Positions 1 through 8,539 are shown, counted from the stretch's first letter. The stretch: DNA of 64,000 nt from Lachnospiraceae bacterium (GCA_017624835.1 JAGAMG010000010.1:1-64000); one strand, 5' to 3'. Program-made: numbers and translations. The notes: generated by a model not told the origin, from the sequence alone.

Positions 1-229
1 AGATGAAAGAAATTCAAAAAAATAGCAAAGGGAGATAAATTACTACATTGTAAAACGAAACCCAAAATCGCTACAGACCTTGAATTTAAAGGCTTGTAGC
101 GATTATTTTGTCTATCAAACTGTCAAAGACGGGATTATACACCTTAACTTTCATTTGAGCAATATTTTTATTACACATGAATACTATATTGTCTTTTAGC
201 CAAACATTAGAATAATACATACAGAGGAG
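1..229. other. Left edge: possible gene end and hairpin
   Basis: The first 38 bases contain a short open plus-strand frame ending in TAA at 36-38, which could be the C-terminal end of a gene outside the window; it is too short to identify. An inverted repeat follows at 66-104 (arms AATCGCTACA and TTGTAGCGATT) with a moderately T-rich downstream stretch, which fits a plus-strand terminator. The rest, up to the ribosome binding site at 225-230, is AT-rich leader for the next gene. Confidence 0.35.
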
Positions 230-235
230 GTGCTT

Positions 236-544
236 ATGATAGATACTATAGCCAAAATTGATACCCTTATGCATGAACGCGGTTGGAGCGATTATCGTCT
301 TTCTATTGAATCTGGCTTATCCACCTCCACAATTGCTAACATCCGAAGGCGAAACACCGTGCCATCCATACCTACTCTAGAAGCAATTTGCAATGCATTT
401 GGCATAACTTTGTCCCAATTTTTCCAAGAGGATACAGCTTTTGTAGAACTTACTGATGAACAAAAAGAGTTTTTTGCAAAATGGCTCACGCTTACTAATA
501 CGCAAAAGCAAATTTTTTATGACTTAATTAATGAAATGAAATAA
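236..544 (+). CDS. Small XRE-family helix-turn-helix regulator
   Basis: A 102-residue DNA-binding protein of the Cro/CI (HTH_3) family. The helix-turn-helix lies at about residues 10-65, with a readable pattern of the form RLSIESGLSTSTIANIRR followed by VPSIPTLEAICNAFGITLSQFF. The C-terminal 35 residues are acidic and helical. I start it at the ATG at 236 because AGGAGG at 225-230 sits five bases upstream; the GTG at 230 overlaps that site. It is a lone gene between two hairpins, facing the Rpn-type gene. Its target is not evident; autoregulation is only the usual expectation. Confidence 0.85.
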   Translation: MIDTIAKIDTLMHERGWSDYRLSIESGLSTSTIANIRRRNTVPSIPTLEAICNAFGITLSQFFQEDTAFVELTDEQKEFFAKWLTLTNTQKQIFYDLINEMK

Positions 545-546
545 AA

Positions 547-605
547 AGATGTTGCATGAAAAACGGACTCCAAATTAAATTTGAAGTCCGTCTCATGCAA
601 CATCT
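547..605 (-). terminator. Long hairpin between convergent genes
   Basis: A long near-perfect inverted repeat: AGATGTTGCATGA pairs with TCATGCAACATCT, and an inner ACGGACT pairs with AGTCCGT. On the minus strand it is followed by a T-rich run (complement of 541-547), so it most likely ends the nuclease gene at 632-1474. It could also serve the plus-strand regulator, where the T-run is weak. Confidence 0.75.
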
Positions 606-631
606 CTTAAATTTATATCTTTACTATCTCA

Positions 632-1474
632 CTATATTATTTTAAATTCTTCGTATAGCTTATTACGATATTCCTCATTTTCTGCTGCCATTGTTAAATC
701 TGCAACGCGATTCATCCCTAAAAGCATTTGAATTAATTGCGCCATTTTATTTTCCCCTCTTTTCTCATACTTATCTAACAATTCACACATAGTAACTCCT
801 CCTTTTTCTTTTTCCTCTATCTGTAATTTAGGAAGAATATCCTCATATCGCTCATCCCTAGTCAGAACTTTCAGCATTTGTAATACTGCTTCCAAATGAA
901 TAATTTTCTGCTCAGTTGGTTCATAATTCTTTTTCTCTGCAAGATAATCCACAATAATACGCATATCGCTATGAAATCTGTTGCGCACGTCTTTGGGCAA
1001 ATGCGTCATCTCATAAATATGTAATTGTATATTATCAATATATTTTTTATTTTGCTCCCATACTTCACTTTGTCCCCAAAGTTGTTCCAAGCTTTTGGGT
1101 GCTTTCCATGGGCGTTTTCCCCAATATAACAGAACACTGATAAAAGGAAAAATATTTCCACCATCATATTGTTCTCTATAAACTGCCCCTTCGTAACCAG
1201 CCTTCCGTAAAACTGTTTTACTTTTTATGGAAGTTTCATTTTCTAATGTATATTGAACCTTAATTTTTCCATCCTGCATATCATATTTACTCACATCATG
1301 GAATTGATTTCTAAGGTTACCGCTCTTACTTTTATATAATGTTTCCGTAGGTGCTGCCTGCAAATTCTCAGCACAAACTATCTGTTCCCCCTGATACAAT
1401 AAAGCATTTATTATATCAGCAAATACATCCGGAAAAAATTCCAGACTCTTCTCTGATAAATCACTTTGTCCCAT
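632..1474 (-). CDS. Rpn-family PD-(D/E)XK nuclease / transposase-like protein
   Basis: A 280-residue protein of the recombination-promoting nuclease (Rpn, 'putative transposase') group common in Lachnospiraceae. The N-terminal half carries the predicted PD-(D/E)XK fold, with a YTLENETS-type strand and the later FPFISVLLYWGKRPWK segment typical of the family. The C-terminal tail (IQMLLGMNRVADLTMAAENEEYRNKLYEEF) resembles, at low identity, the tail of the Rpn protein at 49173-50045. Members of the family raise RecA-independent recombination in E. coli; the role here is unknown. No terminal inverted repeats are seen, so there is no sign that it is part of an insertion sequence. Confidence 0.7.
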   Translation of the reverse strand: MGQSDLSEKSLEFFPDVFADIINALLYQGEQIVCAENLQAAPTETLYKSKSGNLRNQFHDVSKYDMQDGKIKVQYTLENETSIKSKTVLRKAGYEGAVYREQYDGGNIFPFISVLLYWGKRPWKAPKSLEQLWGQSEVWEQNKKYIDNIQLHIYEMTHLPKDVRNRFHSDMRIIVDYLAEKKNYEPTEQKIIHLEAVLQMLKVLTRDERYEDILPKLQIEEKEKGGVTMCELLDKYEKRGENKMAQLIQMLLGMNRVADLTMAAENEEYRNKLYEEFKII

Positions 1475-1639
1475 CTACTCTTCCTCTCTTTTGTTTGTAT
1501 TCAGGAAGAGTCATTCTCTCCCTGCGTTAAATAGGGTAATAAGCAAGGATTTGAATTATTCTGACAGGTCTGACGCCCTATGATTTAAGATAATAGAACC
1601 AGAAATTCATTGCTCAACTTGATACTAACACAAAATAAA

Positions 1640-1680
1640 AAGAAAAGCAAGACGGAATTTAGTCCATTTTGCTTTTCCTT
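1640..1680 (-). terminator. Terminator of the pectin-gene run
   Basis: The arms GGAAAAGCAAAA and TTGCTTTTCTT, read on the minus strand, are followed by TTTTATTTTG. It lies directly after the stop of the DUF853 ATPase gene and closes the minus-strand series that begins near 7.0 kb. Confidence 0.75.
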
Positions 1681-1683
1681 ATG

Positions 1684-3375
1684 TTACTTAAATAATGTCT
1701 TAAAAAGTCCTCTCTTCAACACCTGCATACCTGTATTAATCAATTGGCGTTCAATTTGGGCTTGGCGGCGTTCTGCTGCTTTTTCCTTTTTCTTTGCTGC
1801 AGCCGCTTCCTCTTTTTCCTTCTTCTTGCGGGCTGCCTCTTCTTCTCGTTCCTGTTTCTTGCGAAGGGCTTCCTCTTCCCGTTCTCTCTGAGCAGATTCG
1901 GTAGCTTCTGCCTTGGCACGTTGCTGTGCTTCCCATTCTCTCTGGCGGCGCTTTACAGGGGATTCGTCACTGTAGTCCTGTTCTGAAGCTACATTACTAC
2001 CATACTTGGCATTCACAGCATTCCATTGGTCATATTCAGAAGCCTGCTGCCCATATTCCATGTCTGCTTGCTCCTCGCCACCTACTTCCTCCGGCTCAAG
2101 CCCCATCAAGTCCTCATAAGCAGAGTAATTATCCACAGATTTATCATATTTTGCCATGCCATCACGAGTCATCAAGAGTCTACGGGTATCTTCATCCGTA
2201 GGAGCCATAAGACTTTGGGGGCAAATAATGGAAGTTCTCTGCGCCATAGTGGGCACACCGTTTTCATCCAAGAAGGAGGTTAATGCTTCTCCCACTCCCA
2301 GCTCCATAATCACATCCTCAGTCTCAAACTTAGGATTGGGACGCATGGACTGTGCTGCCGCTCTTACAGCCTTCTGTTCCGAAGGGGTATAAGCACGCAG
2401 AGCATGCTGTACACGGTTGCTAAGCTGTGCTAAAACTCCATCGGGAATATCTCCGGGGCTTTGGGTTACAAAATAAATACCAACGCCCTTAGAACGAATG
2501 AGCTTTACCACCTGTTCAATTTTTTGCACCAACACTTTTGGAGCATCTGCAAAAAGCATATGTGCTTCGTCAAAGAAAAATACCAGTTTGGGCTTCTCCA
2601 AATCTCCTGCCTCGGGGAGACGTTCAAACAATTCCGACATCATCCACAGCAGGAAGCTGGCATATAGGGTGGGATTCTGCACCAGCTTTACACTGTGCAA
2701 AATATTTACCATACCCTTGCCATAGACATCAGTACGCATCCAATCAAAAATATCAAGTACAGGCTCTCCAAAGAATAAATCGCCGCCCTGAGCCTCCAAG
2801 GGTAAAAGAGCTCTGATAATGCCCCCTGCGGACTGCTTGGAAACATTACCGTAGGTGGTTACATATTCATCCTTATGCTCTGTTACATAATTCACTACTG
2901 CCCGCAAATCCTTTAAGTCAACAAGTATCAAGCCCTTGTCATCGGCAATGCGGAATACAATATTTAAAACACCCTCTTGAGCAGGAGTGAGCCCCAAAAT
3001 ACGGGACAAAATTTCCGGTCCCATATCCGATACTGTGGCACGGACAGGATGTCCGCTTTCCTGATAAATATCCCAGAAACACACGGGATATTGTTTGTAG
3101 GTAAAGCTATCCCGGATGCCGAATTTATCAATTCGTTTTTCCATACCTGCAGAAGCCACGCCGGGAGATGCAAGTCCTGATACATCACCCTTTACATCGC
3201 ACATGAATACCGGCACACCGGCATCTGAAAAGGATTCTGCCATAGCCTTCATGGTAATGGTCTTACCGGTACCGCTGGCACCTGCTATCAAACCATGGCG
3301 GTTACTCATGTTAGGCTGCATAAATACCCTTTCTCCATCAGCAAGGCCCATGTAGATTTTACCATCTATATACAT
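1684..3375 (-). CDS. DUF853 / HerA-like ATPase
   Basis: A 563-residue P-loop ATPase of the DUF853 (YjgR-like) family, related to HerA/FtsK helicases. Walker A is GASGTGKT near residues 32-39, Walker B is LVFFFDEAH near 266, and an RxxR-type region (IRSKGVGIYFVTQSPGDIPD) follows as in family members. About residues 475-545 are very rich in Glu, Lys, Arg and Ala and should form a charged coiled coil. The family's conserved tail (IERQLINTGMQVLKRGL) is kept, so the gene is full length. AGAGGA lies upstream of the ATG. It sits 15 bp behind the epimerase gene and is probably co-transcribed, although no functional tie to pectin use is known. The cellular role of DUF853 proteins is not established. 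Confidence 0.85.
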   Translation of the reverse strand: MYIDGKIYMGLADGERVFMQPNMSNRHGLIAGASGTGKTITMKAMAESFSDAGVPVFMCDVKGDVSGLASPGVASAGMEKRIDKFGIRDSFTYKQYPVCFWDIYQESGHPVRATVSDMGPEILSRILGLTPAQEGVLNIVFRIADDKGLILVDLKDLRAVVNYVTEHKDEYVTTYGNVSKQSAGGIIRALLPLEAQGGDLFFGEPVLDIFDWMRTDVYGKGMVNILHSVKLVQNPTLYASFLLWMMSELFERLPEAGDLEKPKLVFFFDEAHMLFADAPKVLVQKIEQVVKLIRSKGVGIYFVTQSPGDIPDGVLAQLSNRVQHALRAYTPSEQKAVRAAAQSMRPNPKFETEDVIMELGVGEALTSFLDENGVPTMAQRTSIICPQSLMAPTDEDTRRLLMTRDGMAKYDKSVDNYSAYEDLMGLEPEEVGGEEQADMEYGQQASEYDQWNAVNAKYGSNVASEQDYSDESPVKRRQREWEAQQRAKAEATESAQREREEEALRKKQEREEEAARKKKEKEEAAAAKKKEKAAERRQAQIERQLINTGMQVLKRGLFKTLFK

Positions 3376-3390
3376 AATATATTTCCTCTC

Positions 3391-4227
3391 TTATGCCTCT
3401 TCGTAAAGCTTCAAAATAAAGTTCTTTGCCTGCTGGTTGTTTCCGGGATTAGTGTCCTCCAGGGTTGCATGGATAAAGGGCTTTCTTTCCTTCATAAATT
3501 TAATAATAGAAGTATAATCCATCTGCCCGAAGCCACAGCCTACAGAAACTAACTTATCTCCCTCTACCACATAATCCTTTAAATGTACCATTGCCACATC
3601 GGGACCTAACAGCTCAATCGCTTCATCCACAATAGCAACCTGATCCTGATAATTACAAATATCCAAAAGATTTACAGGGTCTAAAATAATCTGAAGGTTG
3701 GGAGAATTAATCTCATCCAATACTCTTCTGGCACGCTTAGGATTGCATACGATATGCTTCCAAACAGGCTCAATTGCGATTACCACACCCATTTGCTCCG
3801 CATACTTTACAATAGGGCGAAGATTGGTAATGAAGGTCTGTAATGCCTCCTCGCCATGGCACTCAGGCACATGGGTATAGGTTTCATTGGGCGCACCTGT
3901 CTCAGTTCCGATTACGCCACAGCCCAGCCAGGATGCAAAGCGAATATGTGCCATATAGCGATGAACGGTAGCTGCCAGCTGCTCCTTATTGGGATTTGCC
4001 AGATTCAGATAGCAGCCAAGCACTGCGATGTCTACGTTATTCTTAGCAAATACATTCTTAATGTACATAGCAAGTCCGGGGGTTAATGCCTCATCGGTGG
4101 TGGGGAACTCCTCAATCACCTTTGCCAATGCCAGATGTCCACACTTGAAGCCCAACTGCGCTACATCCTCAATTCTTTCCTCAAAAGGTAATTTCTTTGT
4201 ATCATGTAATCTGATTCCTAATTGCAT
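3391..4227 (-). CDS. TIM-barrel sugar isomerase/epimerase
   Basis: A 278-residue member of the xylose isomerase-like TIM barrel family (sugar phosphate isomerase/epimerase, AP endonuclease 2 fold). Four metal-ligand positions are readable: Glu in AIEPV, Asp in ILDPVN, His in MVHLKD and Glu in ATLEDT. No signal peptide is seen, so it should be cytoplasmic. It is 22 bp downstream of the GH28 gene, which suggests it acts on a sugar or uronic acid released from pectin, but the substrate cannot be read from the sequence. AAAGGAG upstream of the ATG fixes the start. Confidence 0.85.
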   Translation of the reverse strand: MQLGIRLHDTKKLPFEERIEDVAQLGFKCGHLALAKVIEEFPTTDEALTPGLAMYIKNVFAKNNVDIAVLGCYLNLANPNKEQLAATVHRYMAHIRFASWLGCGVIGTETGAPNETYTHVPECHGEEALQTFITNLRPIVKYAEQMGVVIAIEPVWKHIVCNPKRARRVLDEINSPNLQIILDPVNLLDICNYQDQVAIVDEAIELLGPDVAMVHLKDYVVEGDKLVSVGCGFGQMDYTSIIKFMKERKPFIHATLEDTNPGNNQQAKNFILKLYEEA

Positions 4228-4249
4228 AATGATTTCTCCTTTATAATTT

Positions 4250-5806
4250 TTATTTCTGTTCTAACTCATCCACACCGATAAACTCATAAGCTTCGCCATC
4301 CTGACCTTCAATATGTACATTTTCCATAGTCAATTTTGCAACATTTCTTGCAAAAAGTCCTCTCTTTGTACTTGGCTCCACTCCATCTGACATGGCAGGT
4401 ACATCACATTTGGGATTCTCCGCATAGCTGATGGAAATATTTTTCATTATGATTTCCTCTATTTTCTGCTCAGGAAGACCATCAAAGAAGGCTGCTGCCA
4501 CATGGCAGTTGGTACATTCCATATTTTCAAACACCATCTTCTTAATTGACGGAGTTCTGTCATCCACCGGATAAACCTCCCTGGACTGTACATATTCTGT
4601 TCTTCCGTCAGGGTCACAGAAGTAGAATGCATTTACAACCAAGGGTGTCATTACATGGTCAAGGGTCAGATTACGGAAGGTAATATTACTTAAAATAGCA
4701 TCCTTACCTCTTCCTCGTCTGGTCTTAATGCGCAAGCCTCTGTCCGTGTGACGGAAAATACAATCTTCTACAGTGAGATTAACCACACCACCTGCCATCT
4801 CACTACCTAAGGTTACTGCACCATGTCCATTCTCCATAAGACACTGACGAATGTTAATATTTTCGGAAGGTCTCTTGTGCTTTCTTCCCATGTAAATCTT
4901 ACCGCTTTTTACTGCAATACAGTCATCACCCAAGGAAAAACGCACACCTAAGATATCCACATTCTTGCAGGATTCCGGGTCTAAACCATCTGTATTAGGG
5001 GAATCCGCAGGATTCTCAACGGTTACATTTATAAATCTCAAATTATCGCTAAAATAAGGATGCAAAGTCCATGAAGGAGAATTACAGAACTTCACTCCCT
5101 GCAAGGTTACATTTTTACAACCACTGATAAAGAATAATCTGGGGCGGAATGCAATATTCATTACTTTGGGATTATTCCACCAATCTTCCTTGGATGCATT
5201 GCCGTTAATGGTTCCTTCGCCATAGATTACAACATCCTCTGCATCGATACCGCAGATAACGCCGGAAAACATGGGCAGAGGATTGCCCTCCCATGTTCCC
5301 AAATTGTACTCATCCTCCTCGTCATAGCTCTGGAAGGTGGCAGGGAAAATAGGGAATTTGGTTCTGTCGGTAAATGCCTTAATCTCCGCTCCCTTTGCTA
5401 ATTCGATACGGATATGGCTCTTTAAGAACAAGCTGGTAATGCGGTAAGTACCTGCCGGAAAATAAATGCGGCTATTCTTGGGGCAAGCCATAATAGCTGC
5501 CTGTATGTAATGGGTATCATCCTGCTCACCGTCACCCTTTGCACCAAATCTGGTTACATCCAGAGAAACAAACTCATAATCAGTCTGGAAGGAAACCTCG
5601 CCAACCTTTTCCTCTCCTGCAAAAACCTCTGCCAGATATTTGGTGTCCGGCTTCAACCCAAACAAAGAAGTAATGGTTTTTTCCGTAGTGGTAAATTCCT
5701 TGCCGTTTAATTTGATTGTATAAGGACACTTGGTAAAATATTTGCCCCCGTCTTTGATTTCTATGGTTGCACTTCTTGCAGTGTGCATTATATTTATAAT
5801 TTCCAT
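4250..5806 (-). CDS. GH28 polygalacturonase, intracellular
   Basis: A 518-residue glycoside hydrolase of family 28, which hydrolyses alpha-1,4-galacturonan or rhamnogalacturonan. All four signature blocks are present in order: NTDG (in DSPNTDGLDPES), GDD (SLGDDCIAVKSG), GHG (NGHGAVTLGS) and RIK (RGLRIKTRRGRG). The right-handed beta-helix begins around residue 85 (VTRFGAKGDGEQDDTHYIQ); the first 80 residues look like a fibronectin-III-like leader found in exo-acting members. There is no signal peptide, so it probably cleaves short oligogalacturonides after import. Products could feed the uxaCBA genes at 12.7-18.5 kb. The ATG is preceded by a GGAAAG-type ribosome binding site. Confidence 0.92.
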   Translation of the reverse strand: MEIINIMHTARSATIEIKDGGKYFTKCPYTIKLNGKEFTTTEKTITSLFGLKPDTKYLAEVFAGEEKVGEVSFQTDYEFVSLDVTRFGAKGDGEQDDTHYIQAAIMACPKNSRIYFPAGTYRITSLFLKSHIRIELAKGAEIKAFTDRTKFPIFPATFQSYDEEDEYNLGTWEGNPLPMFSGVICGIDAEDVVIYGEGTINGNASKEDWWNNPKVMNIAFRPRLFFISGCKNVTLQGVKFCNSPSWTLHPYFSDNLRFINVTVENPADSPNTDGLDPESCKNVDILGVRFSLGDDCIAVKSGKIYMGRKHKRPSENINIRQCLMENGHGAVTLGSEMAGGVVNLTVEDCIFRHTDRGLRIKTRRGRGKDAILSNITFRNLTLDHVMTPLVVNAFYFCDPDGRTEYVQSREVYPVDDRTPSIKKMVFENMECTNCHVAAAFFDGLPEQKIEEIIMKNISISYAENPKCDVPAMSDGVEPSTKRGLFARNVAKLTMENVHIEGQDGEAYEFIGVDELEQK

Positions 5807-5851
5807 AATCGTTTTCTTTCCTTTCGCATTCCTTTATGCTTATGCTTCACC

Positions 5852-6322
5852 TTAAAAGCACATCCGGTATTTCTCTGCCAACAATAGGTAGGATTCACAA
5901 GCTTTTTTTACAGTCACACAAAATACTACAAGAGCCGCCGTTTTCTTCACCTCAGGTACAAAGCTCTCTGTCTCTACCTCATAATATTCTGCCAGCACCT
6001 TCTTTACCGTTAGCCGGAACATATCTACCAATTCCTTATAATTTTCATATATCTCAGGACTAACATTCTCAATGGTTCCATACAACATTGCAATATAGTT
6101 TGCTGCATTTTCAAAGGTAAATTCCTCATTTACCTGTTTGTTCCAAAGTCGCATCTGCGCCATAATATCAGGATACCCGGCCTTGCCATTCTCCTTTGTC
6201 TCATAGGCTGCGTAAACAGGATATACATCGCAAGCATTCTTGTAGGGATTGCTTCCCATACTGCTCAAATCAAATATTCCTTCTTCTGTACGCGGCAGTG
6301 CCTTAATCTGCTCCACTGTCAT
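5852..6322 (-). CDS. Small GH88/GH105-like protein, possibly internally shortened
   Basis: A 156-residue protein with a strong GGAGG ribosome binding site, so it is probably translated. Two stretches recall unsaturated rhamnogalacturonyl hydrolases (GH105, YteR type, about 370 residues): PRTEEGIFDLSS with DVYPVYAAYETKENGKAGYPD near the N terminus, and VKKTAALVVFCVTVKKACESY near the C terminus. If the match is real, the middle of the (alpha/alpha)6 barrel, including the usual catalytic region, is missing. It lies 45 bp upstream of the GH28 gene, where a GH105 enzyme would make sense. Alternatives are a degraded remnant or a distinct small alpha-helical family. By-eye similarity only. Confidence 0.45.
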   Translation of the reverse strand: MTVEQIKALPRTEEGIFDLSSMGSNPYKNACDVYPVYAAYETKENGKAGYPDIMAQMRLWNKQVNEEFTFENAANYIAMLYGTIENVSPEIYENYKELVDMFRLTVKKVLAEYYEVETESFVPEVKKTAALVVFCVTVKKACESYLLLAEKYRMCF

Positions 6323-6350
6323 TTGTTCTGTCCTCCGTTTATTTATATTT

Positions 6351-6740
6351 TCAAATCCAATTTCTTTCTATTTCATTTTTCAAATCCACAAACATTTGAT
6401 AATATCGTTCTTTTGTCTGCCTGACAATATCGATTGCAATCACCTGATTATATGCATGGGTTACATTATTTCTGCTTACCAGGGCATCTAACCATAAATC
6501 TTCATCGGTTATCATTTTCATTTGATACGCAGTTTTCAAAATCTGCCGCGGCGAACCTGTTTGCCCCTCCGGTACTCCATTTATTTCTAATATTTCCTTC
6601 ATTGCCTTCCATGACTGTTCAAAACAAATTTCATACAAGCCTACCAAACCTGTAAGCACAACATTTCCATAAGGTTCCCCAAAATCATATATTTCCTTCA
6701 GATTGACAAGTGCCGCACAAAAATTTTCAAACTTCTTCAT
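6351..6740 (-). CDS. HEPN-domain protein (HI0074/HepT-like)
   Basis: A 129-residue all-helical 'nucleotidyltransferase substrate-binding' protein of the HI0074 family with the HEPN fold. The motif RNNVTHAY (Arg90, His95, Tyr97) matches the RX4HXY signature of HepT-type ribonuclease toxins, in which the tyrosine is AMPylated by the partner. I start at the ATG at 6740, preceded by GAGGGGGTGG; the frame is open further upstream but would run deep into the partner gene. It overlaps the nucleotidyltransferase gene by 14 bp. Likely role: the toxin or substrate half of a two-gene system; activity is not shown by sequence alone. Confidence 0.82.
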   Translation of the reverse strand: MKKFENFCAALVNLKEIYDFGEPYGNVVLTGLVGLYEICFEQSWKAMKEILEINGVPEGQTGSPRQILKTAYQMKMITDEDLWLDALVSRNNVTHAYNQVIAIDIVRQTKERYYQMFVDLKNEIERNWI

Positions 6741-7032
6741 AGATAACCACCCCCTCTTCTTTAATTGATTGGCGAAGCTGTTCTTGCACCATTCCATCCA
6801 GATTAACAATATCAAACTTTAAAAGCGTGGATGTCTGCTCCTCAACTGCCAATGCAAACCGCGTATGATTTCCTCCCCTTGTTGCTAAATCAATATCGCT
6901 GGTCTGTTTATAATCTCCTCTCGCCCTGGAACCAAATAAAATTACTTGCTTGATTTCATATTTTTTAGCCAATTCAAATATTTCTTCCAGCACTTGATTT
7001 TTGATTCCAAAATGTCCCATTATCTGCTCCAT
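6727..7032 (-). CDS. Minimal nucleotidyltransferase (MntA-like)
   Basis: A 101-residue MNT-family protein (HI0073 type). The core motif is GSRARGDYKQTSDIDLA, that is GS-X10-DXD with Gly34, Ser35, Asp46 and Asp48, so the active site looks complete. In characterised MntA/HepT pairs this protein transfers AMP to the HEPN partner and neutralises it. The first ATG is at 7032; the internal ATG at 7020 has GGAG six bases upstream and is an equally good start. It leads the two-gene unit and lies upstream of the pectin genes. Confidence 0.85.
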   Translation of the reverse strand: MEQIMGHFGIKNQVLEEIFELAKKYEIKQVILFGSRARGDYKQTSDIDLATRGGNHTRFALAVEEQTSTLLKFDIVNLDGMVQEQLRQSIKEEGVVIYEEV

Positions 7033-7102
7033 TTTTATTGCTCACATTTTTACTCAAAGTCATATATCACTTACCTTTTATAATACTACATTTAGTGGTT
7101 AA

Positions 7103-7765
7103 TCAGCAACACTTCTTGGCAATATCTAATGTTTTTTGTAATTTACCATTCCAAAGCTTATATACATCACCACAAAAGGTAATTTCCTTTTCTTTTACAA
7201 CGATTATGGCATCATCACCCAATCCGTATATCACATATTTTTGCGATAATTCCAACAATTCTTCTGAAACCTTTTCAGGAATAAAATGCGGCTCCACAGA
7301 AATGTCCACACAGCCAATTCCCCGGTAAATTTGTTGCCTTACATGTCCACAGGATAACGTGCAAATAGAAAGCTCTGCCATATTAATGGAGCCGGCACTC
7401 ATACCAATAATTACACCTTGGTGCTCCTTCAATATAGTATCCAAGCCATACTCCTGCAAATAACCATACTGCACAGGCGTATCACCACCGGACAACCACA
7501 CTACATCAGCTTTGGAAACAGCCGCCTGCGCTTCTTCCTTTGCCATCCTGCCATCCACAACATAAGCGTTTTCAAAAACAATATTTATTTCCGAAAACAT
7601 ATTTAAGAAAAAAGTAAAATATTTATCTGTCTTTTCATGCCGTTTGTTAAACTCAGATGCTACAAAAGCAAAATTACCTCTTTGGGTAATTGTTTTTTGC
7701 AGTTGTTCTGCTACCTCTTGGTTAAAACCATTGGGAAACATGCTTGTTAAGATATAGGTTGCCAT
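7103..7765 (-). CDS. Peptidase E-like (S51) protein
   Basis: A 220-residue protein of the peptidase S51 / type 1 glutamine amidotransferase-like family. The nucleophile motif GMSAGS places Ser near residue 123, preceded by WLSGGDTP. Peptidase E cleaves Asp-X dipeptides; many clostridial homologues are uncharacterised and could have another hydrolase role. AAGGAG precedes the ATG. It is a single gene, separated by 70 bp from the nucleotidyltransferase pair. Confidence 0.8.
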   Translation of the reverse strand: MATYILTSMFPNGFNQEVAEQLQKTITQRGNFAFVASEFNKRHEKTDKYFTFFLNMFSEINIVFENAYVVDGRMAKEEAQAAVSKADVVWLSGGDTPVQYGYLQEYGLDTILKEHQGVIIGMSAGSINMAELSICTLSCGHVRQQIYRGIGCVDISVEPHFIPEKVSEELLELSQKYVIYGLGDDAIIVVKEKEITFCGDVYKLWNGKLQKTLDIAKKCC

Positions 7766-7811
7766 CTATTACTCCTTGCTTTCTATCATACCTTTCTTTG
7801 GAAATTCCTTT

Positions 7812-8072
7812 TTAAATATCAAAGCTTTCTGTCTTTAAGTCACAATAATATCTTCCGCTTGTTGCAGTAAATTTCAAAATACAATAATCAGGGTCAGTTA
7901 TTCCCTTTTTATAAAAGATTGTATCTCCTCTTTTCCACATCGCATTCTTTATCTCTTGGTCAGTCAGTACTTCCATTTTCCCTACCAACATAACCCCAAC
8001 ATACTTAAACAAACCCTTGTGATAAAAATATATACTTGCATTGGGATTGCTCCTAAATTGCTTTACCCTCAT
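7812..8072 (-). pseudogene. N-terminally truncated pyridoxamine 5'-phosphate oxidase-like fragment
   Basis: About 86 residues matching the C-terminal half of the PPOX / general stress protein 26 family: VKQFRSNPNASIYFYHKG, then VGVMLVGKMEVLTD and GITDPDYCILKFTATSGRYY. The N-terminal 50-60 residues that form the first half of the flavin-binding barrel are absent. No ribosome binding site precedes the ATG at 8072 or 8084, and the frame begins inside the tail of the PBECR4-like remnant. It is probably a broken gene joined to foreign sequence at about 8080. Confidence 0.65.
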
Positions 8073-8538
8073 TGAGGAGGGCATCCCCTGATTTTCTGCG
8101 TAATACTAAATCTAATTTTTTTGCCTTTGCAGTATTCAATTCATTTCCTTTTAGCAATGTCATCGGCTTTGCTTTTCCCGCAACAACAAATCCTAAAGTT
8201 GTACTTGCATTTCCTGCCGCCAATGCACACCTGATTCTATTCTTTTCAAAATCTTCTTCAACTAAAGTTCCCACAGTAAACATATTCATAATAGCTGGCA
8301 ATGAATTAATTTTTCTTCTAACAGAACCTTTAACCTCACTCTCATTCTGCCCGCTTTTACAAAAATCAAATTCGGATTCTTCGAGTGTGCCTTTATAACA
8401 TTTTTCAAAGAAGGTTGCTGCATCCAGACTTGTATGTAATCCTGTAAGATGTAAATAATTATCTTCATACGCTGAAATTATATAATATTTATTCTTAACA
8501 AACGCATCCGAACAGATTAAATACTCAGCTTCCTCCCA
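8053..8538 (-). pseudogene. 5'-truncated PBECR4-like nuclease-domain gene
   Basis: Reading the minus strand through from about 8535 gives an open frame of about 160 residues (EAEYLICSDAF, YEDNYLHLTGLHTSLDAATF, VEEDFEKNRIRCALAAGN, KPMTLLKGNELN, KAKKLDLVLRRK). This resembles PBECR4 domains (phage Barnase-EndoU-ColicinE5/D-RelE-like nuclease), which occur in mobile elements of Firmicutes. There is no ATG, GTG or TTG start in frame before the upstream stop at 8563-8565, and a terminator hairpin abuts the 5' side. The gene start has therefore been lost. The 3' end runs into the PPOX remnant. Confidence 0.5.
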
Positions 8539-8539
8539 A

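Noticed and set aside
86..274. Minus-strand 62-codon frame at the left edge
   Set aside because: It overlaps the start of the XRE gene and a terminator hairpin, lacks a ribosome binding site and has no recognisable features.
1610..1891. Plus-strand frame rich in Phe, Ser and Arg
   Set aside because: It is the reverse of the Glu/Lys/Ala-rich coiled coil of the DUF853 gene and of its terminator; low-complexity shadow.
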